The notes beneath the pieces were generated by a model that worked only from the letters and a program-made list of their open reading frames with translations, did not search any database and had not been told where the DNA came from. From the IMG/VR virus record IMGVR_UViG_3300005664_000142, positions 1-20,038 of that record: 20,038 nucleotides of DNA. One strand, given 5' to 3'. Position numbers and translations under genes: made by a program. The DNA comes from a virus. Shown piece after piece: positions 7,834-14,424 of this stretch. Position 1 is the stretch's first letter. Each line of letters starts with the position of its first letter.

Positions 7834-8596
7834 TTAGGTTTTCCTCCTGACAAGTCTGATTTGAACAAGCAACAGGAATTACAGGAGATACCCCAATTTC
7901 AATATCATCCATATAAGACTTGATGAATGAGAAATCTTCAGGGGTCAAATTGTTCAAATACTCATAAACATACTTCAATGACATTTCTTCCCCATTGATT
8001 GTTTTTACCATAGTAGCCATTGAAAGAATCTCTTCATCCAACTGTTGAGCGTTGTTCTTGTTCATCCTCAACATATGAGATACTTTATTCTCATCTTTGA
8101 CTTTTGGAAAACAAATTCTCAACTTATCATCTCTATTCAAAAGAGATAGCTCATTATCTACATCAAAATCCTTTTCACTCAAAGAAACAATGTTCAACTT
8201 ATCCATTGTAAACATGTAACGATTCTTAGTTCCGCAATGCTGACAAATATACTCAGTAGAATAACCTTCATTCTTGTAAGTATTAGCCCGAAGCCAAAAT
8301 AGAATGTAAAGCTTATCCGCTACATACAACTCGTCAACCTGAATTCCGGTAATTGTATTTTGAAGAACTTCGTTAATGATGAATGAAAAATTGGATTCGT
8401 TCATTCCAGCCAACAGCTTTGTTTCTTTTACAGTTAGAGGACGACCATATATCATTGTTCCTTCTGGATACAACTTGTAATCTGTTGGAAGTCCTTCAAT
8501 CGGAAACATATTAGTCTTAGTTGTAATAGTTTCTTTTTGAATTGACTCCTCTTGGAATTCTTTGACCAGAGGAGTTCTTTTTCTTTGCGGTGTCAT
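7766..8596 (-). CDS. gp26/gp51-like baseplate hub assembly protein (tail chaperone type) with two Cys pairs
   Basis: A 276-residue protein. After a charged N-terminus (1-30) come F-P-I-E-G-L-P-T-D-Y-K-L-Y-P (31-44) and G-R-P-L-T-V-K-E-T-K-L-L-A (51-63), a pattern I associate with the T4 baseplate gp26/gp51 family. A helix-rich region (70-105) leads to C118-x2-C121, and a second pair C244-x4-C249 lies near the end. Together these could bind one zinc ion as a split ribbon. In T4, gp26 and gp51 act in hub assembly. The last residues after about 255 (P-K-Y-N-H-R-P-D-T-G-H) look unlike a folded protein, whereas the +1 frame over the same DNA looks structured. The ATG at 8596 has GAAAGG just upstream. 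Confidence 0.58.
   Translation of the reverse strand: MTPQRKRTPLVKEFQEESIQKETITTKTNMFPIEGLPTDYKLYPEGTMIYGRPLTVKETKLLAGMNESNFSFIINEVLQNTITGIQVDELYVADKLYILFWLRANTYKNEGYSTEYICQHCGTKNRYMFTMDKLNIVSLSEKDFDVDNELSLLNRDDKLRICFPKVKDENKVSHMLRMNKNNAQQLDEEILSMATMVKTINGEEMSLKYVYEYLNNLTPEDFSFIKSYMDDIEIGVSPVIPVACSNQTCQEENLIEVRFHSEFFLPKYNHRPDTGH
7843..7848 (-). promoter_or_regulatory. Strong Shine-Dalgarno inside the gp26-like gene, for the TTG-started ORF
   Basis: On the minus strand this reads AGGAGG, 9 bases upstream of the TTG at 7833 and inside codons for Q-E-E. It is one of the best ribosome binding sites in the window and is the main argument for independent initiation of the small overlapping ORF. 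It could also be a by-product of the Gln-Glu-Glu codons. Confidence 0.5.
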
Positions 8597-8614
8597 ACAT
8601 ACCTTTCAATGCTT

Positions 8615-9271
8615 CTATAGTAGTATATATGGTAGTTGTTTTCTCTTAGCTCTAACGGTATCGAAATAATCATTTGTTGCCGAAAAATCTCGTTCTGTTT
8701 GATACAATGAACCGCGACCATCAACTTCGTGGAAATGGTCTGCGTTGAATGTGATATCGTAGAAGATTTGCTTTCCTTCTTCGTAACTAAATGTTGCGGT
8801 GGATGCTTTCAGATAATAACAATTCTTAAAATAAACTTTTCTAACATTTGTTCCGTCAGCTTGATACACACTAACAACAATGTGGTCTATTACAGTTTCT
8901 TTATACCGTTTGTTGAATCCATCTTTATCAATATTTCTTTCAACCAGTTTGCGAATCAATTTATTGACAATGCCATCCGAATCTTCCTCAAACCTAATGG
9001 TAAATTCAAAACCATTGTGGTCTAAAATTGGGAATGATTTAACGAACGGACCTACTTGCTGGTCTTCTTTCTTAAATGAATAATTGGGCAACTCTACAGA
9101 AACCGCATGATAAGCATATAGCCCATTAAATACGGAAGCTGTAGAGTCAGATTCATCAAAATACACCATGAAATTAAATGACCGCTGAATGTCTTTTCGA
9201 ATGTAGAAATTGGCGGTTCTACTTGTTAGAGAACCACCATCATTCAAAAAATTTCCACGGTCATCAGCCAT
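8615..9271 (-). CDS. Second tail-tube-like protein
   Basis: A 218-residue protein, the same length as the gp19-like gene just upstream and only 3 bases away from it. The arrangement of strands fits the tail tube fold: F-N-F-M-V-Y-F at 33-39, A-V-S-V-E-L-P-N-Y near 56-64, E-F-T-I-R-F-E-E-D near 88-96, a helix with L-I-R-K-L-V-E-R-N, then V-V-S-V-Y-Q-A-D-G and a final I-F-Y-D-I-T-F-N-A-D. Sequence identity with the neighbour is low, so this is at best an old duplicate. Possible roles are a minor tube subunit, a tube terminator or a baseplate-proximal ring. I cannot choose among these. AGGAG lies about 15 bases before the ATG, which is further than usual. Confidence 0.55.
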   Translation of the reverse strand: MADDRGNFLNDGGSLTSRTANFYIRKDIQRSFNFMVYFDESDSTASVFNGLYAYHAVSVELPNYSFKKEDQQVGPFVKSFPILDHNGFEFTIRFEEDSDGIVNKLIRKLVERNIDKDGFNKRYKETVIDHIVVSVYQADGTNVRKVYFKNCYYLKASTATFSYEEGKQIFYDITFNADHFHEVDGRGSLYQTERDFSATNDYFDTVRAKRKQLPYILL

Positions 9272-9274
9272 GGA

Positions 9275-9931
9275 TTAGCTCGCTGTCTCCTGAACATTTA
9301 GCTTCAAGGTAGGATTTGGTCCACCGAGATATGGAGGATTGTCAGTATCACCCATTAACCAGAAATCAAACTGGAATGTGGCGTTATACTTGACCGCTTC
9401 ATTTGTGCTATAGTCAAGAGCAACATCATCGACATTTTGAAGCCAAGCGTTGTAGAAATAAATGGAGTTGTTGAAAACTTCACCATTATATCTAACAGGA
9501 GTGACACGAATCATGTCAACATACGCATCTGACTTAGTTTGTCCACGCTTCTTTCCTGAATTAGAGTGACCCTTAGTAACATCAAAAATCATCTGATGCC
9601 AATTGTAAAGCCAAATTCCAATTCCTTGAGATTCGGTTTCTTCAAATTGGATAGACGTTGTGTTTCCAAAAGAAGGCTTTCCAGGGAAATACTGCTTCAT
9701 CGCACCGAAATTAGATTCGATAGCTTCATGACCGCGCTGAGGAATAGTAGCATTCCGAGCACGAAAAGTAATATCCTCAGACTTCCAATTGGTTCCAAGA
9801 GCCATATCATATCCTGGAAGCTGCTTGTTAGTGAAGTTCATTATCTCAACTTCAAACATGAACGAACGCTCAATATCAGCAAAATTCTTGATATTTCGTC
9901 CTTCAATAAACATGGGAGAAATTCTTGCCAT
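9275..9931 (-). CDS. Tail tube protein, gp19-like
   Basis: A 218-residue protein (T4 gp19 is 163) directly after the sheath gene, the same 18-19 order as in T4. The N-terminal F-M-F-E-V-E-I strand, A-T-I-P-Q-R-G near residue 60 (tube proteins carry a 'v.lP' turn here), P-G-K-P-S-F-G-N-T-T-S-I-Q-F, the W-L-Y-N-W-H helix, and the late strands I-Y-F-Y-N-A-W-L-Q-N-V and A-T-F-Q-F-D-F-W-L-M match the family plan. The tube is the inner channel through which DNA leaves the head and on which the sheath contracts. A good AAGGAG precedes the ATG. It is longer than T4 gp19, mainly through loops and extended ends. Confidence 0.8.
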   Translation of the reverse strand: MARISPMFIEGRNIKNFADIERSFMFEVEIMNFTNKQLPGYDMALGTNWKSEDITFRARNATIPQRGHEAIESNFGAMKQYFPGKPSFGNTTSIQFEETESQGIGIWLYNWHQMIFDVTKGHSNSGKKRGQTKSDAYVDMIRVTPVRYNGEVFNNSIYFYNAWLQNVDDVALDYSTNEAVKYNATFQFDFWLMGDTDNPPYLGGPNPTLKLNVQETAS

Positions 9932-9944
9932 TTTACTTTACTCC

Positions 9945-11705
9945 TTACTCGCTGACCGTGACGGAATCAGCGGTTATTATCACTTTAAGATTTATGTATT
10001 CAATCGCATATGTTGGCTGAATATACAAATCAACATTCAAAATATTCTGAGCAATAGAAGTTGGTGTGTTATTTGTATCATCAACAACTGCTCTGAATGA
10101 CTGAACACCTTCACCTGTCTTTACAGCAGACATGAAGTTGTTAATCAAACTGGTTACCCGTTCGCGAGTCTTGGCAGAGTTTCCTTTGAATAGGAAAGCG
10201 GCAAGAATGTTTTCTACGTTACGTTCGACATAAAGAAGCATACGGCGAACATTAATTCTGTCTCTGGCAGTGTGCTTTAGTTGAGCAGTCTTCTGTCCCC
10301 AAATGTATTGAATTCCAGCAATTCTCTTAACACAGTTGATGTTGTATCTCTCATACAAATCACCAAGGTCAATTTCATCAAGTTTGATGTTTTGCTTTGC
10401 GGCAGGAACTCCACCAAAATCTTGTCCGGCAGGAGCATCCCAACGATTAGCTACACGATCTGTTCTTGCGATAACAGAAGCGGCAAAAATTGAATTAGGA
10501 AGCCAAACACGAACAGAGTTGTATGGGTCAAGAATCTGCTGCCAACCAACATACTTACCCCAATAAGAAGGATTAGAAACCGAACCCGAACCAACTCCAG
10601 CAAAATCATCTGCCAAAATTGTTGCTTTATTTACAGATGTTAGCTTTCCTACAGGAGCAACAGCAAATACATCCATTCTCTTTGAGATTACGCTATCAAC
10701 TACCGATGCTAATGAAGTATCAACATAATTTGAACTTGCTACACCATTGTAAGGAGTTACGTTGAAAATATCAATTGTTTCTGAAGATTTGTTTCCGTAG
10801 AATCTCCAAGCTGCTTGATAACTTGAAGAAACTTGTGTTCCGAATGTTCCATCAACACCACCAGCAAGAGCAAGGTATGTTGTAGTATATGCTGGAAGAA
10901 CTCCATTTGAACGAACATAAATGTAGCTTGACTTTCCGTTGATAAGCTCATCAGCAAACAAAGAATTGCCAGAATTATCAAGAATTGCGTAGTTGTGAGA
11001 AACATAGAAAGTCTCGGCGGGAGAAGCGGAGATTGATGGCCAAACATTAGCAAATGTGTCTGTTGAATTCTTAACATAAACATTTACTTTAAAGATAGAT
11101 TTCCACTTAGCATTAGAAGCTGAAACGTTTGAAGGGTCATCGTAACGATACTTCCAATCAACAAGTGCAGATGTTCCGTTTACATCCATAGCTGATGTAA
11201 TAACCGAAACCGCAATATCATTACCCCAAACACCCGGAGCATTTGCGTGGACTTCAAATGGATATGTTACAGTTGAAAAATCTCCAATATCATCTGGAGA
11301 ATACCCCTCTGGATATTTTACATCAATTGTGGAAGTTGCTGAACATGTAACCGCTAAGGCGACTGCTGAAGCAGGTTGTGTGGATGTTCCTGAAAGACCA
11401 ACACCCGCGTAGATTTCTGTTCCATTTGTGACACGAACGAAATAAACATTTGAAGTCTCTTTCAAGTTTTCACGAGCCGCATAAATTCCATAGTCAATTA
11501 TCTGAGAACCTGGAATTCCACCAGAAACCAACGGAGTGCCGAAAATCTGAATTAGTTCTTGCTCACTCTTTACTAAAACCTTTGTGTTGACAATTCCTTT
11601 TCTGGCCAATCCAACGGTAGCAACTACAGTGCTGTTATCTACAACATTCACTTGTGAGTTATCTACTTCTGTAGTATTGATACCAGGTAGACCTGTATAC
11701 GCCAT
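9945..11705 (-). CDS. Contractile tail sheath protein, gp18-like
   Basis: A 586-residue protein (T4 gp18 is 659). The N-terminus G-L-P-G-I-N-T-T-E-V-D is the usual 'PGV...E.D' opening of sheath proteins. The middle (120-330) is a variable, Ser/Thr/Asn-rich beta region, the part exposed on the tail surface in T4. The C-terminal third is conserved: R-I-A-G-I-Q-Y-I-W-G-Q-K-T, R-I-N-V-R-R-M-L-L-Y-V-E-R, A-A-F-L-F-K-G-N, then V-V-D-D-T-N-N-T-P and a final I-Q-P-T-Y-A-I-E-Y-I strand. These form the core that links sheath subunits into a mesh. The ATG has AGGAG 9 bases upstream and a T4-type late promoter about 30 bases upstream. Sheath is needed in high copy number, which fits its having its own promoter. 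Confidence 0.93.
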   Translation of the reverse strand: MAYTGLPGINTTEVDNSQVNVVDNSTVVATVGLARKGIVNTKVLVKSEQELIQIFGTPLVSGGIPGSQIIDYGIYAARENLKETSNVYFVRVTNGTEIYAGVGLSGTSTQPASAVALAVTCSATSTIDVKYPEGYSPDDIGDFSTVTYPFEVHANAPGVWGNDIAVSVITSAMDVNGTSALVDWKYRYDDPSNVSASNAKWKSIFKVNVYVKNSTDTFANVWPSISASPAETFYVSHNYAILDNSGNSLFADELINGKSSYIYVRSNGVLPAYTTTYLALAGGVDGTFGTQVSSSYQAAWRFYGNKSSETIDIFNVTPYNGVASSNYVDTSLASVVDSVISKRMDVFAVAPVGKLTSVNKATILADDFAGVGSGSVSNPSYWGKYVGWQQILDPYNSVRVWLPNSIFAASVIARTDRVANRWDAPAGQDFGGVPAAKQNIKLDEIDLGDLYERYNINCVKRIAGIQYIWGQKTAQLKHTARDRINVRRMLLYVERNVENILAAFLFKGNSAKTRERVTSLINNFMSAVKTGEGVQSFRAVVDDTNNTPTSIAQNILNVDLYIQPTYAIEYINLKVIITADSVTVSE

Positions 11706-11732
11706 ATTGTATTTTCTCCTACTTTATGTAAC

Positions 11733-11740
11733 TATTTATA
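11733..11740 (-). promoter_or_regulatory. T4-type late promoter (TATAAATA) for sheath and downstream tail genes
   Basis: The minus strand reads TATAAATA, an exact match to the T4 late promoter -10 element recognised by the gp55-type sigma factor with sliding-clamp activation. It lies in the 38-base gap between the large terminase stop and the sheath gene, 28 bases before the ATG, with the AGGAG ribosome site between them. No -35 box is expected in this promoter class. It is the only exact copy I found on the coding strand. That this phage encodes a gp55-like factor is inference. Confidence 0.68.
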
Positions 11741-11743
11741 GAA

Positions 11744-13795
11744 TCATAGAAATCCAAATCCGTTGTCATTATTTCCAAAATTATCACCATATCCACCATA
11801 ATTTCCATAAGGACTTCCATAATTATAATCTTCAAACCCATTACCAACAACATTACCATCCATGATAGCAAAACTTGAAAATGAATTCTTTTCACCATCT
11901 TCTGATTTTGTTTCTGTACCATCAAAGAAATCCGTGGTTACATAATATAAAGCCCAAATCAAAGACGAAACACAATCATCGTTCTCATTCTGTCCTTCAG
12001 CGTGGAATACATTAGGAGAAACTTCAATATAACGAGAAAGTTCGTAAATGGTTCTCTTGTCACATATTTCAAGCCAACCATTCTCAATATATTTCTTTAG
12101 AAGCATATTCCCTTCTAACTTTGATTTTCTCGTAGCTCTAACCCCCAACCCCTTCTTATCACAATTAAGCAAACGTTCAAAGTTCTTCTTATTCCACAAC
12201 TCAGAACAAAACAATTCACCAACGTCATTAGATTCCGCCATAACTTCACACTCATTGTAGAAGTCTGAAATACCAATAGTAATATCAACCAACTTATCAA
12301 TCTTTATGTAATTAGAACGGAAAACAGCAACCTGCCTAATCTCAGCTACATTATTTATTCTTAAAACTTGAATAACTGAATAATCATTTCCAGAACCTTT
12401 TCCAGGGTCAACTCCGATAATATACTTCTCACCTTCTATAGGCTGCTCATATATTTGTAAAGCTCCAGAATAATGAGAAATGTCAATAGGTTCCTTCGGA
12501 GTCAATTCCTCTAATTTGTCAGCTTCTATTAGCTGGGAGGATGAACCAATAAATTTGCAGTTATACTCACTTTCAAATTGTTGCTTGGAATATCCACTTC
12601 TTAAAATCCCATCTTTCCAAGCTTCGTCTCTATCTGGGTGTAAATGCCAGGGAAGTTTAACAGAATAAAAATCATTCTCACCAATAACACCAGCTCTGTA
12701 TATTGTGTAAAAATGGTTTAATCCGTTAGGAGTTGACACCATAATAATTTTTCCATTTTTACTTGATGATATTGTTGGCATTACCGATGCTTGAAAATCA
12801 TCCCAAATATAATCCGGAACGAACCCAGCCTCATCCAAAAATATACAATTACTAATTAATTTTGTATTATAATAAAATCTATTAACATCTGAAACATCTA
12901 CTAAATCACAAACTTCTCGCTCTTCAAATATTTTCATTTTTATACATAAATCATCACAAATACCAATATTATAAGAATATTTTCCCACAAATTCCGAAGC
13001 ATTGTATTTATTTAACATATTATCAAATATTTTATGTTCTGGTGTTGTTACTAATTCAACACCCGATTCAAATAATAATTTTATAGTATCTTGTTTTATT
13101 GATGTTATTCCGCGAAAATCTTTATATCCATCGTCTGTAAGAACTTTTATGTTATTGTTATTTTTATAAAAATGTTTATCTTGTATAACGCCACAATACT
13201 CCATATACGTTTTTAGATTTTTTATTGTTGTGATCTCTATATTACCAGCGTCATGTTTAATTGTTACAACACCAGCTTCATCAACGCAATTTATTGAAAA
13301 CCCACGGATTGAGTTTGATGATGTTGATGATGCCATTACACGAACACCATTTTCTAATCGAATTGTCTTTTTATTATATTCAACCACACCTCTCTGCATC
13401 CAGAGAGGAATTAATTGATAAGCCATCTGTATTCTTCCCAAAATCTCAATAGATGTTGCTTCTCTATTTGCCAAAATTGCTATTGTATAATCTTTCCTGA
13501 ACAACATTTCGTGAAGAAGATATATTGTAGTTACTGTAGTTTTTGACATTTGGCGAGCTGCAAGAACACACACATGTTTCTTTCCATTTGGGGGTTCTTT
13601 AATAGCTTTTATTAAACTTTTCTGAAATCCCCAAAGCGGTATTTTTATCTTACCTCTGTCTAAGTTTTGAATATAAAAATAATTCTCAGCGAAATAAAGG
13701 ATATCTTCTTTACATCTAATTATTTCTCTTATCATTTCCTGAGTATATTCAAATGTCTCTCCAGCACCTCTAAGAGATGTATTTCCATCAAACAT
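11744..13795 (-). CDS. Terminase large subunit, gp17-like, interrupted by an in-frame intein
   Basis: A 683-residue precursor. Residues 170-316 are an intein; splicing would leave a 536-residue packaging motor (T4 gp17 is 610). ATPase domain: Walker A-like A-R-Q-M-S-K-T (80-86), S-S-N-S-I-R-G-F-S (159-167), then after the intein C-I-F-L-D-E-A-G-F-V-P (317-327) with Walker B Asp321/Glu322, and V-S-T-P-N-G-L-N-H-F-Y (353-363), the coupling motif. Nuclease domain: G-V-D-P-G (Asp462), A-E-S-N (Glu521) and N-D-D-C (Asp606). Their spacing matches T4 Asp401, Glu458 and Asp542 closely. The protein translocates DNA into the head and cuts the concatemer. The C-terminus (about 646-683) is a Gly/Tyr/Asn-rich tail. 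GAGG precedes the ATG. The Walker A glycine before Lys is Ser84. Confidence 0.93.
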   Translation of the reverse strand: MFDGNTSLRGAGETFEYTQEMIREIIRCKEDILYFAENYFYIQNLDRGKIKIPLWGFQKSLIKAIKEPPNGKKHVCVLAARQMSKTTVTTIYLLHEMLFRKDYTIAILANREATSIEILGRIQMAYQLIPLWMQRGVVEYNKKTIRLENGVRVMASSTSSNSIRGFSINCVDEAGVVTIKHDAGNIEITTIKNLKTYMEYCGVIQDKHFYKNNNNIKVLTDDGYKDFRGITSIKQDTIKLLFESGVELVTTPEHKIFDNMLNKYNASEFVGKYSYNIGICDDLCIKMKIFEEREVCDLVDVSDVNRFYYNTKLISNCIFLDEAGFVPDYIWDDFQASVMPTISSSKNGKIIMVSTPNGLNHFYTIYRAGVIGENDFYSVKLPWHLHPDRDEAWKDGILRSGYSKQQFESEYNCKFIGSSSQLIEADKLEELTPKEPIDISHYSGALQIYEQPIEGEKYIIGVDPGKGSGNDYSVIQVLRINNVAEIRQVAVFRSNYIKIDKLVDITIGISDFYNECEVMAESNDVGELFCSELWNKKNFERLLNCDKKGLGVRATRKSKLEGNMLLKKYIENGWLEICDKRTIYELSRYIEVSPNVFHAEGQNENDDCVSSLIWALYYVTTDFFDGTETKSEDGEKNSFSSFAIMDGNVVGNGFEDYNYGSPYGNYGGYGDNFGNNDNGFGFL
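12848..13288 (-). other. Mini-intein (147 residues) within the large terminase
   Basis: Residues 170-316 of the terminase precursor. It starts with Cys (TGC at 13288-13286) and ends with Ser-Asn, followed by Cys+1 (TGT at 12847-12845). Removing it restores an uninterrupted terminase sequence (..RGFSIN|CIFLDEAG..) aligning with T4 gp17. Block B is T-T-P-E-H-K-I-F with Thr82 and His85; block F is R-E-V-C-D-L-V-D-V-S-D-V-N-R-F-Y; block G ends K-L-I-S-N|C, with Ser in place of the usual penultimate His. There is no LAGLIDADG or HNH endonuclease, and the length is that of a bare splicing domain. N-N-N-N-I-K-V-L-T-D-D-G-Y (43-55) resembles, from memory, the C-fragments of the atypically split AceL-TerL-type inteins. 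Here both parts are in one reading frame. The DNA looks more AT-rich than the flanking exteins. Confidence 0.88.
13389..13408 (-). other. Perfect 8-bp inverted repeat (hairpin) inside terL, upstream of the intein
   Basis: CCTCTCTG and its exact reverse complement CAGAGAGG, separated by 4 bases. On the message the loop is GAUG, so it contains an AUG. It lies about 100 bases before the intein-coding part and encodes L-P-L-W-M-Q-R-G. It is GC-rich in an AT-rich gene. A role is not established; amino acid constraint may explain it. Confidence 0.4.
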
Positions 13796-13833
13796 AATTA
13801 AAACCTCATTTCAAAGTATATAGTATTTTGTTC

Positions 13834-14424
13834 TTACTTCTTGTAATATTTTTTATAGATATCTGAAGTCAATCCAAAATCAATTAGAAGAACTTTTCCA
13901 TTTTTCTTTCCCCAGCTTGAGATTCTAACCATATCTCCAACTGAAAGATTGAAATTTTCTATTAGTCCAGCCAATTCATTTAGAAGTTTGTTATTTTGTA
14001 TTTGTTGTTCTTTCTTATAATCTATCTCAATATTTTTTCTAATTCTATCTTTTTTATATTTCAGAACATCGTGTAGTTTTAGTAATGTTGTTTGTGATAA
14101 CTCTTCAAATTCTTCTTTTGTGATTGTGTCTACTTTTTCAAAAACCGACCAAGAGTTATTATCATCAAATGAAATTAAATTAGGAACACAATCTGGTTTG
14201 GTTAATCCTATTGCTATTTCAACTTGATTTTGTTCTATCCCTTTTTGATTCTTGGCAATTTTTATAACCGAAGAATCAAAATCAAAAACAACTCTAGCAG
14301 AGCCTTTAGCAAGTTCTTTTAGTTGCTTCCTACAGTAGAAAAGTTTTTGGGAAAATGTTTTTTGATTTGAAAGGTCTGTAAAAGAAAATGGTTGGAGTTG
14401 GTTGAGGTATTGGAAAAAGTTCAT
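13834..14424 (-). CDS. Small protein with degenerate protein-kinase-like fold
   Basis: A 196-residue protein. It carries kinase-fold landmarks in order: L-A-K-G-S-A-R-V-V-F-D-F (38-49), like a glycine-rich loop and beta1-beta2; S-S-V-I-K-I-A-K-N (51-59), with Lys55 in the beta3 lysine position; I-E-Q-N-Q-V-E (63-69), with Glu69 as the helix C partner; S-V-F-E-K-V-D (93-99), a hinge; and K-V-L-L-I-D-F-G-L-T (177-186) with a DFG motif, followed by D-I-Y-K-K-Y-Y. A normal HRD/HxxN catalytic loop is absent: the segment before DFG reads S-V-G-D-M-V-R-I-S-S-W-G. It is therefore either a pseudokinase or an unusual phosphotransferase. I recall similar 'WG...GK.VLLDYGLT' proteins in other large phages, without an assigned function. 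Its start overlaps the preceding stop (ATGA). Function unknown. Confidence 0.6.
   Translation of the reverse strand: MNFFQYLNQLQPFSFTDLSNQKTFSQKLFYCRKQLKELAKGSARVVFDFDSSVIKIAKNQKGIEQNQVEIAIGLTKPDCVPNLISFDDNNSWSVFEKVDTITKEEFEELSQTTLLKLHDVLKYKKDRIRKNIEIDYKKEQQIQNNKLLNELAGLIENFNLSVGDMVRISSWGKKNGKVLLIDFGLTSDIYKKYYKK

Noticed and set aside
7741-7923. 60-codon plus-strand ORF across the gp26-like overlap
   Set aside because: Antisense to two coding frames; it has no support of its own.
9566-10100. Two overlapping plus-strand ORFs over the tube/sheath junction
   Set aside because: Antisense to well-supported sheath and tube genes, without recognisable protein features.
10757-11083. 108-codon minus-strand ORF within the sheath gene
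   Set aside because: Alternate frame of the sheath coding sequence with a low-complexity Leu/His/Gln product.
12848-13288. Homing endonuclease within the intein
   Set aside because: At 147 residues only the splicing domain fits, and no LAGLIDADG, HNH or GIY-YIG motif is present.
13796-13833. Possible late promoter before terL (TACTATATAC)
   Set aside because: It lacks the TATAAATA core and has no matching -35 element; simple AT-rich spacer is likelier.
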